Source: an uncultured Myxococcales bacterium (GTDB taxonomy: Bacteria > Myxococcota > Myxococcia > Myxococcales > Myxococcaceae). Taken from it: a DNA stretch of 64,000 nt. A program made the position numbers and the translations under genes. The notes beneath the pieces are model-generated. The model had not been told where the DNA came from, did no database searches, and saw only the letters and a list, made by a program, of their open reading frames with translations. The stretch lies in the NCBI GenBank assembly GCA_937980205.1, contig CALJKW010000033.1, positions 1 through 64,000 of the forward strand, read 5' to 3'. Positions 16,030-25,328 of the stretch are shown here, in pieces (positions within the stretch are counted from its first letter, which is position 1; every line of letters starts with the position of its first letter).

Positions 16030-17483
16030 CGCTCAGGCCGCTCGCGCTGGTGGTGCTCGCGGCCTGCGCGACCGTCGCGCCGGCGCCGGCCCCGGTGCAG
16101 CCGGCGGCGACGCCTGCGCCGCCCGAGTCCGAGACCGTCGCAAAGCGGCTCGCCGAGCTCGAGCCGCACGCCGTCGCCGTCGAGGCCGCCCGCGACGACG
16201 CGGTCTGGGCCTTCTGGCTCGGCGGAGCTCCCGGCGCGACCGACCCGTGGGCCGGCCACGAGCTCCTGCTCGACGGCGAGGCGCTGAAGACGATTCGCCG
16301 CGCGCGAGAGCTGAAGGTCGGTGAGCCCGCCAGGCTCGACCGCCTCGAGGCGCTCGTCGTCGGCGAGCGCGTCGGCCGCGCGATGCGCGAGGTCGAGACG
16401 CAGGTGGCCAACCTCGAGGCGACGGTGCGCTTCACCTTCGAGGGCCGCGACGTGCTGTACCGCGAGCTGGGCGCCGCGCTCGCCGCCGAGAAGAACGCGC
16501 AGCGGCGCCAGGCCATCTGGGCGGCGTCGCTGCCCGCGGTGAAGCAGCTCGACGCCGCGCTCGCCCGCCGCGTCGAGGCCCGCACCGAGGCGCTCGCCCA
16601 GCTCGGCCACACGCGCGAGTCGTTCGCCGCGCTGCTCGGCCGCGGCGACCTCGACGCCGCGCGCGCGTGGGCCGACCGCTTCCTCAACTCGACGGAGGTG
16701 CGGTGGAAGGCGCGCATCTCGGCGCAGCGCATCTCGTCGCGCGCAGATCTTCCCGCGTGGCTCAAGCCGTCGGGGCAGCTCGACGCCGCGTTTCCGAAGG
16801 CGCGCATCGCCGAGCGCGGCACGCAGGTGCTCGCGGGCCTCGGCCTCTACGGCGTCTCCGACCTCACGCTCGATCTCACCGACAGCCCGCGGAAGCAGCC
16901 GCTGCCGCTGACCGTCTCCGGCGTGCGCGTGTCGTTCAAGCCGCGCGGCGGGTGGAAGGATCAGCAGGCCCTGCTCGCCGAGCTCGGCCGCGCGCTCGCC
17001 CTGCGCCACGCGCCGGACGCGTCGCGCCTCACCCTCGAGACGACCGCCGCTCTGTTCGCCGCGCTCACGTGGAACCGCGCCTGGCTCGAGGAGCAGCAGG
17101 TGCCGGCCGCCGTCGTGGCGCAGGCCGCCGAGCTCGGGGCCGACACGCTGCTCCTTCAGCTCCGCCGCGCCGCCGGCGGCCTGATGAGAGATCTCGATCG
17201 CGCGTACACGCTCCCCGACGATCCCGCCCGCACGCGCCTCGACATCGAGCCGCTCTTCGCCGGAGTCGACACGCTGCGCGCGAGCGCGCAGGCCTTCGCC
17301 CTCGCGCAGGCCCTGGGCGCGAAGTGGTGGTCGAGCCCCGCGGCGGCCGAGGCGCTGCGCGCGTTCTGGAAGACCGGCGAGCTGCCTGAAAGCGCGCGCG
17401 CGGCCGCCACGAGCGGGGACGCCGTGCTGGCCGCCCTCGGCGCTACTTCAGAAAGAACCGCAGCAGATCCGCCAGCGCCGTGA
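16026..17483 (+). CDS. Degenerate M3-like metallopeptidase lipoprotein
   Basis: 485 aa from a GTG overlapping the previous stop (GTGA). LALVVLAACATV is a lipoprotein signal followed by a Pro/Ala linker. The helical body resembles M2/M3 oligopeptidases: DVLYRELGAALAAEKNAQRRQAIW, AQLGHTRESFAALL, and a region LLAELGRALALRHAP...LETTAALFAALTWNRAWL that aligns in spirit with HELGHALH...ETxSxLFE. The HExxH residues are absent (AELGRAL), so it should not bind zinc in the usual way. Inference: a catalytically dead peptidase-fold envelope protein. The last 41 bases overlap the convergent zinc-ribbon gene. Confidence 0.6.
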   Translation: MTLRPLALVVLAACATVAPAPAPVQPAATPAPPESETVAKRLAELEPHAVAVEAARDDAVWAFWLGGAPGATDPWAGHELLLDGEALKTIRRARELKVGEPARLDRLEALVVGERVGRAMREVETQVANLEATVRFTFEGRDVLYRELGAALAAEKNAQRRQAIWAASLPAVKQLDAALARRVEARTEALAQLGHTRESFAALLGRGDLDAARAWADRFLNSTEVRWKARISAQRISSRADLPAWLKPSGQLDAAFPKARIAERGTQVLAGLGLYGVSDLTLDLTDSPRKQPLPLTVSGVRVSFKPRGGWKDQQALLAELGRALALRHAPDASRLTLETTAALFAALTWNRAWLEEQQVPAAVVAQAAELGADTLLLQLRRAAGGLMRDLDRAYTLPDDPARTRLDIEPLFAGVDTLRASAQAFALAQALGAKWWSSPAAAEALRAFWKTGELPESARAAATSGDAVLAALGATSERTAADPPAP

Positions 17484-17826
17484 ACGCGCTCATCTCGCGG
17501 ATCGCGGTCAGCTCGCCGCCGTCGAGCCAGATGCCGTGGCACGACGGGCAGATGTCGTAGTCGACCTTTCGATCGCGCGGGCTCTTCACCTTGCGCATCA
17601 CCGTCGGAATGCCGCACGACGGGCAGCGCATCGGCGCGCGCTGCAGCTCTTCGCTCGGCAGGTGGCGCTTCTCGCGCCACTTCACGTCGACGTGCCGCGA
17701 GACCTCGTCGAGCACGGCCTGGCTGAGCCAGTGGCCCTCGCACTTCGTGCACTGCAGTGCGCGGGCGTTCACGCCCTGACCGACGGTCGTCTCGTACAGC
17801 GGCAGGTAACAGCGCGGACAATCCAC
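17443..17826 (-). CDS. TFIIB-type zinc-ribbon protein
   Basis: 127 aa from a GTG at 17826. Two zinc ribbons of the zf-TFIIB kind: CPRCYLPL...LQCTKCEGHWLS and RCPSCGIP...YDICPSCHGIWLDGGEL. The LD-GEL ending is typical. Such proteins are widespread and uncharacterised, and may bind nucleic acid or act in protein complexes. It follows the SPFH/SHOCT gene by 11 bases on the same strand, so the pair is probably co-transcribed. Confidence 0.8.
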   Translation of the reverse strand: MDCPRCYLPLYETTVGQGVNARALQCTKCEGHWLSQAVLDEVSRHVDVKWREKRHLPSEELQRAPMRCPSCGIPTVMRKVKSPRDRKVDYDICPSCHGIWLDGGELTAIREMSAFTALADLLRFFLK

Positions 17827-17837
17827 GCGTCGGGAGA

Positions 17838-18887
17838 CTACACCTGCTTCATCAGCTCGGCCTTCTTCGCCGCGAACTCTTCCTCGGTGATGAGGCCGGC
17901 CGTCTTGAGCTCGTTGAGCTCTTTGAGGCGATCGAGCACCGAGCGGCCCGCGCCCGACTGCGCCTGCTGCTGGGCCGCCGCCTGCGCCTGCGCGTTGTTC
18001 TGCTGCTGCTGGTTCGCGAACATGTTGGCCATGCCGAAGCCCATGCCCATGCCCATGCCCTGAAGCGCTCCGCCGGCGCCCTCGCCTCCGCCCTTGGCCA
18101 TGCCTTCGGCGGCGCCGAGCATCGCCTGGCCCTGCGCGTACTGCTGGAAGCCACCGGCGAGCCGCGAGTACGCGACGTCCTTGGTGAGCTTCTTCAGCGT
18201 CGCCTCGTCTTCCGGCTTGATGCTGATGGTGAAGTTGCCGAAGCGGATGATGGTGAGCCCGTACGGGTCGACGTGCGGCTTGCAGCCGGCGACGACCTCG
18301 ACCTCGATCTCCTCGGTGTACGCGCCCGACGTCACGTCGAGCAGCGGCCACTTCTTCTTCACGATGAGCTCGGCGATGCGGTCGCGCGTCACCTTGAGCA
18401 CCTGGTTCTTGAACCAGCCGAGGAAGTCGTCGTTGCTCGCCTTGCGCATGCCGACGAGGCCGACGACGAGCTTCTGGGGCTCGGTGACCTTCAGCGAGAA
18501 GTCGCCGTAGACCATCGTGCCGATGCCGAGGCCCGAGTCGGGATCGCGCATCTCGCCGATCGGCCCGCCGAACTTGATCGACGGGAACTCGCGCATCGTG
18601 ACGAAGTAGATCTCGGCGACGAACAGGTTGCCGCCGGTGAACTTCTCGAGCAGCGCGCCGAGGAAGGGGACGTTGTTGGTGTCGAGCTGGTGGCGGCCGG
18701 GCCCGAGCTGGCCGACGACCTGGCCGTCTTTCACGAACAGCGCGACCTCGTCCGCAGCGACCGTCAGCTGCGTCAACATCCGGACGTTCTGCTCCGGATA
18801 CTTGTAGATGATGTGGTCCTTCGCGGCATCGGCGCGCGCGATGAAGTTGCGCTGCGCTTCGCCTTTGATGCTGTCGAAAATTCCCAT
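17838..18887 (-). CDS. SPFH-domain protein with C-terminal SHOCT (YdjI-like)
   Basis: 349 aa. The N-terminal part (MGIFDSIKGEAQRNFIAR, VALFVKDGQVVGQLGPGRHQLDTNNVPFLG) matches the YdjI/virion-core-like SPFH family. The centre has the SPFH fold (GTMVYGDFSLKV, FLGWFKNQVLKVTRDRI). A low-complexity Gly/Met/Gln linker (residues about 270-315) leads to a SHOCT helix pair (DRLKELNELKTAGLITEEEF). The start is supported by AGGAGC upstream. In Bacillus, YdjI works with membrane-stress proteins of the PspA/flotillin type; the same membrane-associated scaffold role is plausible. The zinc-ribbon partner lies directly downstream. Confidence 0.85.
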   Translation of the reverse strand: MGIFDSIKGEAQRNFIARADAAKDHIIYKYPEQNVRMLTQLTVAADEVALFVKDGQVVGQLGPGRHQLDTNNVPFLGALLEKFTGGNLFVAEIYFVTMREFPSIKFGGPIGEMRDPDSGLGIGTMVYGDFSLKVTEPQKLVVGLVGMRKASNDDFLGWFKNQVLKVTRDRIAELIVKKKWPLLDVTSGAYTEEIEVEVVAGCKPHVDPYGLTIIRFGNFTISIKPEDEATLKKLTKDVAYSRLAGGFQQYAQGQAMLGAAEGMAKGGGEGAGGALQGMGMGMGFGMANMFANQQQQNNAQAQAAAQQQAQSGAGRSVLDRLKELNELKTAGLITEEEFAAKKAELMKQV

Positions 18888-18957
18888 GTGCGGTGCTCCT
18901 GGTGGAAGGGACCCCTCTCCGAAGGTATGAACACCTGCCCTCACAGGCAAGCGCCGC

Positions 18958-19590
18958 ATGGCAGATGATCCTCTCCACAAGCACGGCCGGTTCTTCGACG
19001 TCTGGAGCAATTTCTACCGGCGCACGTTGTTCGGTCTCGAGCTGAGGCGCATTCAGCGCAACGCGCTCGAGCGCCTGCGCGTCGTGCCCGGCCAGCGCGT
19101 GCTCGACCTGGGGTGCGGGCCCGGCGACGGGGCCTCCCTGCTCAACGCGCGCGGCGCCCACGCCATCGGCCTCGACTACTCCGACGGCATGCTCGAGACG
19201 GCGCGCAGGGACGCGAACAACACCGGCCGGCTCGTGCGCGGAGACGCCGGGCGGCTGCCGTTCCGCGACGGCGCGTTCGACAAGATCATCTGCACGAACT
19301 CGTTTCATCACTACCCGGATCACGTGGGCTCGCTGCGCGAGATGCGGCGCGTGCTCCGGCCCGGCGGGCTGCTCGTGCTGGTGGATCCGCGGAAGGATCA
19401 TCCCTTCGGGCGGCTCGCGATCGACTTTGCGGAGAACGTGGTGTTCGGCCTCAAAGAGGTCCGCATCTTCTCGGTGAACGAGTGGACGCAGATGCTCCTC
19501 GAGGTCGGCTTCTCCGACGCGCGCGTCGACGTGGGGCCGGCGTGGCAACCGGTGGCGTGGGCCGAGGTGTTCGTCGAAGCGACGGCGTAG
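18958..19590 (+). CDS. Class I SAM-dependent methyltransferase
   Basis: 210 aa. Motif I VLDLGCGPGDG, the acidic loop GLDYSDGML, DAGRLPFRDGAFDKI and a post-motif RVLRPGGLLVLVDP identify a UbiE/Methyltransf_11-type enzyme. The SFHHYPD segment sits at the usual active-site loop. The substrate cannot be inferred. It is divergent from the SPFH gene, with 70 bases between, and followed by the GIN-domain gene. Confidence 0.88.
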   Translation: MADDPLHKHGRFFDVWSNFYRRTLFGLELRRIQRNALERLRVVPGQRVLDLGCGPGDGASLLNARGAHAIGLDYSDGMLETARRDANNTGRLVRGDAGRLPFRDGAFDKIICTNSFHHYPDHVGSLREMRRVLRPGGLLVLVDPRKDHPFGRLAIDFAENVVFGLKEVRIFSVNEWTQMLLEVGFSDARVDVGPAWQPVAWAEVFVEATA

Positions 19591-19627
19591 CCTGCAATCG
19601 ATGGCGGCACCCTGCGTACAGCGCCGC

Positions 19628-20284
19628 ATGCTCAACCTCATCGCCGCGGTGCTTGCTGCCGGTCTCGTCTCGCAGGACCGGCCCGTCGAGTCGTTTCACG
19701 CGCTGTCGCTGTCCGGGGGCATCGAGGCCACCGTGAAGAAGGGCGCGAAGCCGGGGCTCAAGCTCACCGGCGAGCCCGAGGACCTCGCGAAGATCGACTC
19801 GGCGGTGAAGGGCGGGAAGCTGGTGGTCGGCCCGAAGCAGAGCGCGTGGCGCGTGGGTCACGTGACGGCGGAGATCACGGTGACGTCGCTGGACAGCCTC
19901 GAGGCGAGCGGCGGCGTGGTGGTGAAGGGGCTGGGGCTGGAGGGGAAGCGGTGCGCGATCGATCTCTCCGGCGGCGTGCAGGTCGAGCTCGACGGCATGG
20001 CGTGCGAGGCGCTCGGGCTGGAGGCCTCGGGCGGAGCGGGCGTGAAGCTCGCCGGCACCGCGAAGTCGCTCGACCTCGACGCCAGCGGAGGCGTCCAGCT
20101 CGAGACGCGCTCGCTCGCCGTGAGCCAGGCGAAGATCCGCGCCTCCGGCGGAGTGAACGGAGGCCTCGCCGTCGCCGACGCCCTCGACGCCGACCTCTCG
20201 GGCGGCGTGCAGCTCAAGGTGAAGGGCCACCCGAAGGTCGCCCGCGCCGACACCTCCGGCGCCGCGAAGCTCACCTACGAATGA
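19628..20284 (+). CDS. GIN-domain (DUF2807) secreted protein
   Basis: 218 aa from the ATG at 19628, which gives a signal peptide (MLNLIAAVLAAGLVSQ); an in-frame ATG at 19601 is possible but would bury it. VESFHALSLSGGIEATVKKG and repeated SGG-hydrophobic units (ASGGVVVKG, LSGGVQVELDG, ASGGAGVKLAG, ASGGVQLETR, LSGGVQLKVKG) are typical of the right-handed parallel beta-helix of DUF2807 proteins, described as putative autotransporter adhesin heads. Probably periplasmic or surface-located. Confidence 0.82.
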   Translation: MLNLIAAVLAAGLVSQDRPVESFHALSLSGGIEATVKKGAKPGLKLTGEPEDLAKIDSAVKGGKLVVGPKQSAWRVGHVTAEITVTSLDSLEASGGVVVKGLGLEGKRCAIDLSGGVQVELDGMACEALGLEASGGAGVKLAGTAKSLDLDASGGVQLETRSLAVSQAKIRASGGVNGGLAVADALDADLSGGVQLKVKGHPKVARADTSGAAKLTYE

Positions 20285-20323
20285 AAAAAGGGGCTCCCTT
20301 CGCCGGAACGGCAGCCCCTCAGC

Positions 20324-20938
20324 CTAACCCTCTCCCCGACGAGGGGAGAGGGAGCTCAATGACCAGATGGTCCACGGGTCCGGCGCTTTCGGGAACACGA
20401 AGTCGCGGACGTAGCCGCCGCCGGCACCGCCGAGCTCGAGCTTCACCCGGTCGCCCGCCGACAACCCGAGGTACGGGCTCGTATCGAAGCAGCCGCGCAC
20501 CACGTCGACGTCGAGGTCGATGCGGCGGACGGCGCCTCCGACCGGGTGGCTCACCGTCAGCAGCGCCTGGTCGTAGCCGATGACGCACGCCTCGCGGCAA
20601 TAGAACGCGCTCTCGCTGAAGCCGATGCCCGAGCCGTCGACCGAGGGCGGCGCCGGCCGCGCGCGGCGCTGCTTCCCCTCGACGGTCACCTCGACCCAGC
20701 CGCCCTTCCCCGCCAGGTAGAAGACGTGTCGGGCCCGCCCCGGCTCGAGCGGCACCGTCGTCGCGCGGGCGCCCACCGGCACCGACGAGCCGAGGTACCA
20801 GACGAGCTCGGCGTCCTGGATGCTGCCGAAGTGCGCGCCCCGCCCGTCGACCTCCAGCTCGTCGAGGTCGAACGACGGCTCCGCCGGCAAGGTCGGGACC
20901 ACCCGCAGGACCGGAATCCCCTTTCGCGTCGAGATCAT
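20324..20938 (-). CDS. Hypothetical beta-rich protein
   Basis: 204 aa, no signal peptide. Beta-rich with GKGGWVEVTVEGKQRR, IDLDVDVVRGCFDTSPYLGL and GDRVKLELGGAGGGYV. Not recognised. Its last residues (SPRRGEG) are encoded by a CCCTCTCCCC hairpin, so the native C-terminus may have been replaced by repeat insertion. It converges on the GIN-domain gene. No membrane or catalytic signature is seen. Confidence 0.6.
   Translation of the reverse strand: MISTRKGIPVLRVVPTLPAEPSFDLDELEVDGRGAHFGSIQDAELVWYLGSSVPVGARATTVPLEPGRARHVFYLAGKGGWVEVTVEGKQRRARPAPPSVDGSGIGFSESAFYCREACVIGYDQALLTVSHPVGGAVRRIDLDVDVVRGCFDTSPYLGLSAGDRVKLELGGAGGGYVRDFVFPKAPDPWTIWSLSSLSPRRGEG
20328..20352. repeat. CCCTCTCCCC hairpin repeat
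   Basis: A perfect 10-bp stem (20328-20337 with 20343-20352) and 5-base loop lie between convergent genes and inside the end of the minus-strand gene. This sequence type occurs as dispersed hairpins in many high-GC proteobacteria. It may act as a terminator, although no T tract is present. Confidence 0.65.
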
Positions 20939-21034
20939 GCGGGGTTGTCGGGGCCCCCGCGCCGCCGATTTCGGCCCCCAAACGCGAACTCCCTTTCCGG
21001 AACGCGACTTGGAAGGTCCGGCGACGTCTACCGT

Positions 21035-21826
21035 TCAACCCCACTTCGTCATCAGCCGCTCGCGATCGAACAGCCGCGTGGCCGCCACGAGCAGCGCCAC
21101 GTCGAGCACCAGCACGAACGCCGTGATGAGCAGATAATACGAGAACCCGGCCTTCAGGAACCCGCCGAACTGGCCCGCGGCGAGCCCCACGAGCGGCAGC
21201 ACGGTCATGCCGGCGAGCTGCTGCGCGAGGCGCGAGTCGCCGACGCGGCCGGAGATGACCACCGCCACCCCGTTGCCGAAGAACGCGAACAGCGGCGCGA
21301 TGACGAAGACCCCGAACGTCCACATCGGGGTCGGCAGCACCGCCGCGCCCGCCGCGACGTCGACGGTGACGCACAACAGCCCGAACGCCGCGATGCAGAT
21401 GACGATCGCCGGCACCAGCGACGCCAGCGACTTGCCGATCAACAGCTCGAGCCCGCTCACCGGAGACGCCAGCAGCGGCTCCAGCGTCCTCCGCTCTTTT
21501 TCGCCCGCGATCGCGAACGACGAGACGAGGATCGGCACGAACACCGGCATGATCAGGTACACGGCGAACCAGTCGACGAGCACCTTGTCGATGAGGAACC
21601 GCACCGCGTCGGCGCCGGCGACGTTCGCCTCGTAGTAGCGCGCGATCACCTGCAGGTTCGGATCATCGGGCTGGCGCGCGTACGCCCAGACGACACCGGC
21701 CGGCACCAGCACCAGCATGATCGGCAGCGCCGTCATCGACGCGAGCAGGCCCCGGTTCTTCCGCAGGTCGAGGAAGTCCTTCCAGAAGACGGCCCGCGCC
21801 CGGCCCCACGAGAACGGCAGGCTCAT
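21035..21826 (-). CDS. ABC-2 type transporter permease
   Basis: 263 aa with about six membrane segments (for example LLASMTALPIMLVLVPAGVVWAYA, VYLIMPVFVPILVSSFAI, YLLITAFVLVLDVALLV). The EKERRTLEPLLASPVSGLELLIGK loop is characteristic of ABC-2 permeases such as NatB. The stop of the ATPase gene lies 3 bases before its start, so they form one exporter operon. The substrate is unknown. Confidence 0.88.
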   Translation of the reverse strand: MSLPFSWGRARAVFWKDFLDLRKNRGLLASMTALPIMLVLVPAGVVWAYARQPDDPNLQVIARYYEANVAGADAVRFLIDKVLVDWFAVYLIMPVFVPILVSSFAIAGEKERRTLEPLLASPVSGLELLIGKSLASLVPAIVICIAAFGLLCVTVDVAAGAAVLPTPMWTFGVFVIAPLFAFFGNGVAVVISGRVGDSRLAQQLAGMTVLPLVGLAAGQFGGFLKAGFSYYLLITAFVLVLDVALLVAATRLFDRERLMTKWG

Positions 21827-21829
21827 GCC

Positions 21830-22738
21830 TCAGACGCCTCCCTCTTCGCGCACGAGCTCGAGGTACGCCTCTTCGAGCGGGCGCGCCGCGCGCGTCACCG
21901 AGAAGATGCGGGCGCCCGCCGCGGCCAGCTCGGTGACGACGTCGGGCGCCTGGTGCTCGGTGGACAAGAGCACGGTGAGCTTCGAGCCCTCGGCGAGGCC
22001 TTGCGGCTTGAAGCGCAGCCGCTCGAGCGCGGGCAGCCACGCGGCCGCTTCCCCTTCCACCTTCACCTCGAGCGCGAGGCCTTCGCGGCGCAGCTCGGTG
22101 AGCGAGGCGACGCGGCGCAGGCGGTTCTTGATGACGGCGACGCGGGTGCACAGCCGCTCGACCTCGGCGAGGTTGTGGCTGCACAGAATCAGCGTGCGCC
22201 CCTCGGCGGCGAGCTCGGCGACCGCGTCGCGCACCGTGCGCGCGCTCTCGGGGTCGAGGCCGCTGGTGGGCTCGTCGAGGAAGACGACGCTCGGCTCGTG
22301 CACGAGCGTGCGGACGATCGCGAGCTTCTGCCGCATGCCCTTGCTGAAGCCGCCCACCGGCTCGTCGGCGCGGCCGCCGAGGCCGAAGCGCTCGAGGTAC
22401 TTCTCGGCGCGCGACCACGCCGCCTTCTCGTCGACCTCGTTGAGGCGCATGTAGAAGGTGAGGTTCTCGCGCGCGCTCAGCCGGTCGTAGAGGCCCGGCT
22501 GCTCGGTGAGCAGGCCCACCTTCCGGCGCAGCGCGGGGTCCGCCAGCGCGTAGCCGCACACCGAGCCGCGCCCCTCGCTCGGCGTGATGAGCCCGGTGAG
22601 CATGCGCACCGTCGTCGTCTTGCCCGCGCCGTTCGGGCCGAGCAGCCCGAAGACCTCACCGGGCTGGACGTCGAAGGTGAGGCCCTCGACCGCGGTGCGA
22701 TCGCCGAACCGCCTCGCCAGGTTTTGAACCGAGATCAC
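21830..22738 (-). CDS. ABC transporter ATP-binding protein
   Basis: 302 aa. Walker A GPNGAGKTTT, signature FSKGMRQKLAI (in place of LSGGQ, as usual in this ABC-2 export class), Walker B VVFLDEPTSGLDPE, and switch His in LCSHNL. A C-terminal about 80-residue extension is typical of drug/Na export ATPases. GTG start immediately after the stop of the glycosyltransferase gene. It pairs with the permease just downstream. Confidence 0.92.
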   Translation of the reverse strand: MISVQNLARRFGDRTAVEGLTFDVQPGEVFGLLGPNGAGKTTTVRMLTGLITPSEGRGSVCGYALADPALRRKVGLLTEQPGLYDRLSARENLTFYMRLNEVDEKAAWSRAEKYLERFGLGGRADEPVGGFSKGMRQKLAIVRTLVHEPSVVFLDEPTSGLDPESARTVRDAVAELAAEGRTLILCSHNLAEVERLCTRVAVIKNRLRRVASLTELRREGLALEVKVEGEAAAWLPALERLRFKPQGLAEGSKLTVLLSTEHQAPDVVTELAAAGARIFSVTRAARPLEEAYLELVREEGGV

Positions 22739-25240
22739 CTACTCGATGGTGACGAGGACGAACTTGTTGTTCAGGTCTTTCTCGATGAGCGTGACCTGCT
22801 TGTCGGGGCCGACCGCGCCTTTGAGGATGCCGAGGCGGTTGTGCTCGACGAGCGCCCACTCGCGGCCCGGCTGCTGGGCGTACTGGTAGAGCAGGTTGTT
22901 GTCCTTGATCTGCTTCACCGTGTTCCGCGAGTAGAACGTCTCTCCGCGCCAGTTCATGAGGAAGGCGGTGATGGGCTCTCCCGGCCGGCGCTGCGCGAAG
23001 TAGCGCCAGAACTGATCGCGCTGCGTCCAGTGGTGGGTGAGCTGCACCCAGTGCGACCAGTTGAACCAGAGCACCCAGGCCGTCACGAGCGCGATGGCCG
23101 TCGAGAACATCGCGACGCGCGCGCGCGCGATCGCCATGCAGAAGATGATGACGCCGCCCGCGACGAACGAGAAGCCCATCACCTCTTTGATGCTCGCCGC
23201 GTCGGTGACGAGCGGCTGGAGAAAGTCCTCCACGCGCGCCGCCTGCGGGTTGCCGCGCGCCGTCTCGATCTGAATGCCGCGCGAGAGCAGCGCGAGCGCC
23301 GGAATGCCGGCGAGGCCCGCGCACGCGTACAGCACGTAGTCGTTGCCTTCCTTCGACTTCGCGGCCCGGGTGGCCTCGTAGAAGAACCAGGCCGCTCCGG
23401 CGCCGAAGCCGAGGCCGAAGTACACCATCGGCGAGGTGCGCGCGTCGGTCGCCGACACGAGCAGCGCGCCGAGGCCCAGGGCCGCCAGCGTCACCGCGAG
23501 CCCCTTGAGCGGAGCAGGCCGCTTGGCGCTGGTCGCCTCGAAGAAGAGGTAGCCGCCGACGCCGAGCAGCGCGATGGCGAGCAGGTCGTTCAGCCACAGC
23601 GGGCGCGTCGCGAACGCGTTGACCTGGTTCTGCACCATGTCGAACGGGTACGGGCGGTCGTAGTTGTAGACGAACAGATCGGTGAAGTTCTTCGGGTTGC
23701 CGGCGAGATCTTTGCCGACGAGCACGAAGAACGGGACGCCGAGCAACAGCGAGAGGCCGTGCTTCGCGATGCCCTCGCTCCAGAGCTTGTCGAGGAAGAG
23801 GCCGATGAGAATCGCGAGCGACGGGAGCATCGGCAGCACGTAGTGGTGGAACTTCGTGGCCGAGGCGCCGATGACGGCGAACGTGCCGGCGAGCCAGGCG
23901 GCGGCGATGACGCCGACCTTGTCGTGGGGATCTTCGCCGCGAATGGTGAGGCGGGCGACGACGGCGAGGGCTCCGGGGACGCAGGCCGACCAGGGGAAGG
24001 TGGCGAAGCCGCCCTGCTCGATGAAGTAGGTGAACGTGCCGCCGGGCGTGGTGGTGTGCACGCCGCTGGCGAGCCGGCCGAAGTTGTCGTGCACGAGGAC
24101 GCGGAACCAGAACAGCTTCCCTTCGTCGTCCACCTGGGGGAACGAGAACATCACCCAGTACCAGGGGATGGCGACACCCAGGAACACCAGCAGGCCGGTG
24201 CCCACGCGCATGCGGTAGAGCTCGGCGAACAGCGAGGGGATCTCGCGGTCGTTCTTCACCACGCGGTCGAGCGCGAGCGTGAAGCCGAGCACGAAGGCGA
24301 AGAGGCCGGGCATGAGCCCGACCATTCGGCCGATGGGGTTCGGCGGGTCGCCGAAGACGGCGGCGAAGGCGCCTCCGACGACGACGCCGGCCGCTCCGCC
24401 GACGAGCAGCGGGTTGAGCGCCTTGTCGAGCACCCAGCGGATGTGGTCCTGCCACTCCCGCTGCTTCGTCGGGAGGTGCATGAGGATCATGTAGACGACG
24501 ACGACGGCGATGGGCGCGATGCCGAGCGACTCCTTCGCGAGCGTGCCGAACGAGACGAAGACCCAGAACCCGACCCACCACGCGTCGCGCCTGCTCTGCG
24601 TGAGCGTCTTGTCGACGAGCGCGATGATGGCGCACGCCATCGCGCACAGGTTCGCCGCGATCATCGGAGTGTCGGTGACGGCCTGCCGCGAGATCAGGAA
24701 GTAGAGCGGCATCGTCACGAGCACGAACGCGGTGGCGAGGCCGACGCGCGACGACGTCACGCGGGCGAGCGCGTACGCGAGCAGCGCCACGCCGAGGATC
24801 GAGAAGAGCGCAAACGGCAGGCGGAAGCCCCACTCGGTGTACAGGCCGAGCGCGTCAGACGGAACGAGCGGGTCGTTGCTCGAGTTCGGGGGCGCCGCGA
24901 TCCCCGTGCCGAGGATCTGCATGCCGAGCGCCATCATCCACATCGAGAAGGCGGGCTTCGAGAAGAACCACGCGTTCTCCCAGTAGGGGTGCACGTAGTC
25001 GTTGCGCTGAATCATCTCGCGCGCGACCTCGCCGTAGTGGGTCTCCCAGGGATCCCAGAGGCCGACGGCGCCGAGGTACGGCAGCAGCACGAGGCCGGCA
25101 AAGGCGGCGGCGATGATTCCCGCGCGCAGCGGCGCCGGGTACTTCGTGAACGATTTGACGTTCTTCGACTCGATGAACTCCTTGCCGAGGACTGCCTCGG
25201 TCAGGGTATCGGGCTCCCGCGTCTGAGCTTCCGTCGTCAT
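22739..25240 (-). CDS. GT39/ArnT-type membrane glycosyltransferase
   Basis: 833 aa, polytopic. A cytoplasmic N-terminus is followed by hydrophobic segments (AGIIAAAFAGLVLLPYL and many more) and the first-loop acidic motif LWDPWETHYGEVAREM that GT-C enzymes of the ArnT/PMT family use for catalysis. KPAFSMWMMALGMQILG and ISRQAVTDTP follow. The family transfers sugars from lipid-linked donors to lipid A, proteins or glycans on the periplasmic side; the acceptor is unknown. The start at 25240 was chosen because the longer frame lacks support. It directly precedes the ABC exporter genes, suggesting a cell-envelope glycan role. Confidence 0.85.
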   Translation of the reverse strand: MTTEAQTREPDTLTEAVLGKEFIESKNVKSFTKYPAPLRAGIIAAAFAGLVLLPYLGAVGLWDPWETHYGEVAREMIQRNDYVHPYWENAWFFSKPAFSMWMMALGMQILGTGIAAPPNSSNDPLVPSDALGLYTEWGFRLPFALFSILGVALLAYALARVTSSRVGLATAFVLVTMPLYFLISRQAVTDTPMIAANLCAMACAIIALVDKTLTQSRRDAWWVGFWVFVSFGTLAKESLGIAPIAVVVVYMILMHLPTKQREWQDHIRWVLDKALNPLLVGGAAGVVVGGAFAAVFGDPPNPIGRMVGLMPGLFAFVLGFTLALDRVVKNDREIPSLFAELYRMRVGTGLLVFLGVAIPWYWVMFSFPQVDDEGKLFWFRVLVHDNFGRLASGVHTTTPGGTFTYFIEQGGFATFPWSACVPGALAVVARLTIRGEDPHDKVGVIAAAWLAGTFAVIGASATKFHHYVLPMLPSLAILIGLFLDKLWSEGIAKHGLSLLLGVPFFVLVGKDLAGNPKNFTDLFVYNYDRPYPFDMVQNQVNAFATRPLWLNDLLAIALLGVGGYLFFEATSAKRPAPLKGLAVTLAALGLGALLVSATDARTSPMVYFGLGFGAGAAWFFYEATRAAKSKEGNDYVLYACAGLAGIPALALLSRGIQIETARGNPQAARVEDFLQPLVTDAASIKEVMGFSFVAGGVIIFCMAIARARVAMFSTAIALVTAWVLWFNWSHWVQLTHHWTQRDQFWRYFAQRRPGEPITAFLMNWRGETFYSRNTVKQIKDNNLLYQYAQQPGREWALVEHNRLGILKGAVGPDKQVTLIEKDLNNKFVLVTIE

Positions 25241-25328
25241 GGCGCGGGCCTCTAGCACCTTTACAAACGGTTGACCTGTTCTGCGTCACTCTCGCGGCGC
25301 GGCGGCGGCAGCCAGGCGGAGCCCCAGC

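Noticed and set aside
20546..25255. Very long plus-strand open frame (1569 codons)
   Set aside because: It is antisense to the glycosyltransferase and ABC genes; Arg/Glu/His-rich composition shows a high-GC shadow frame.
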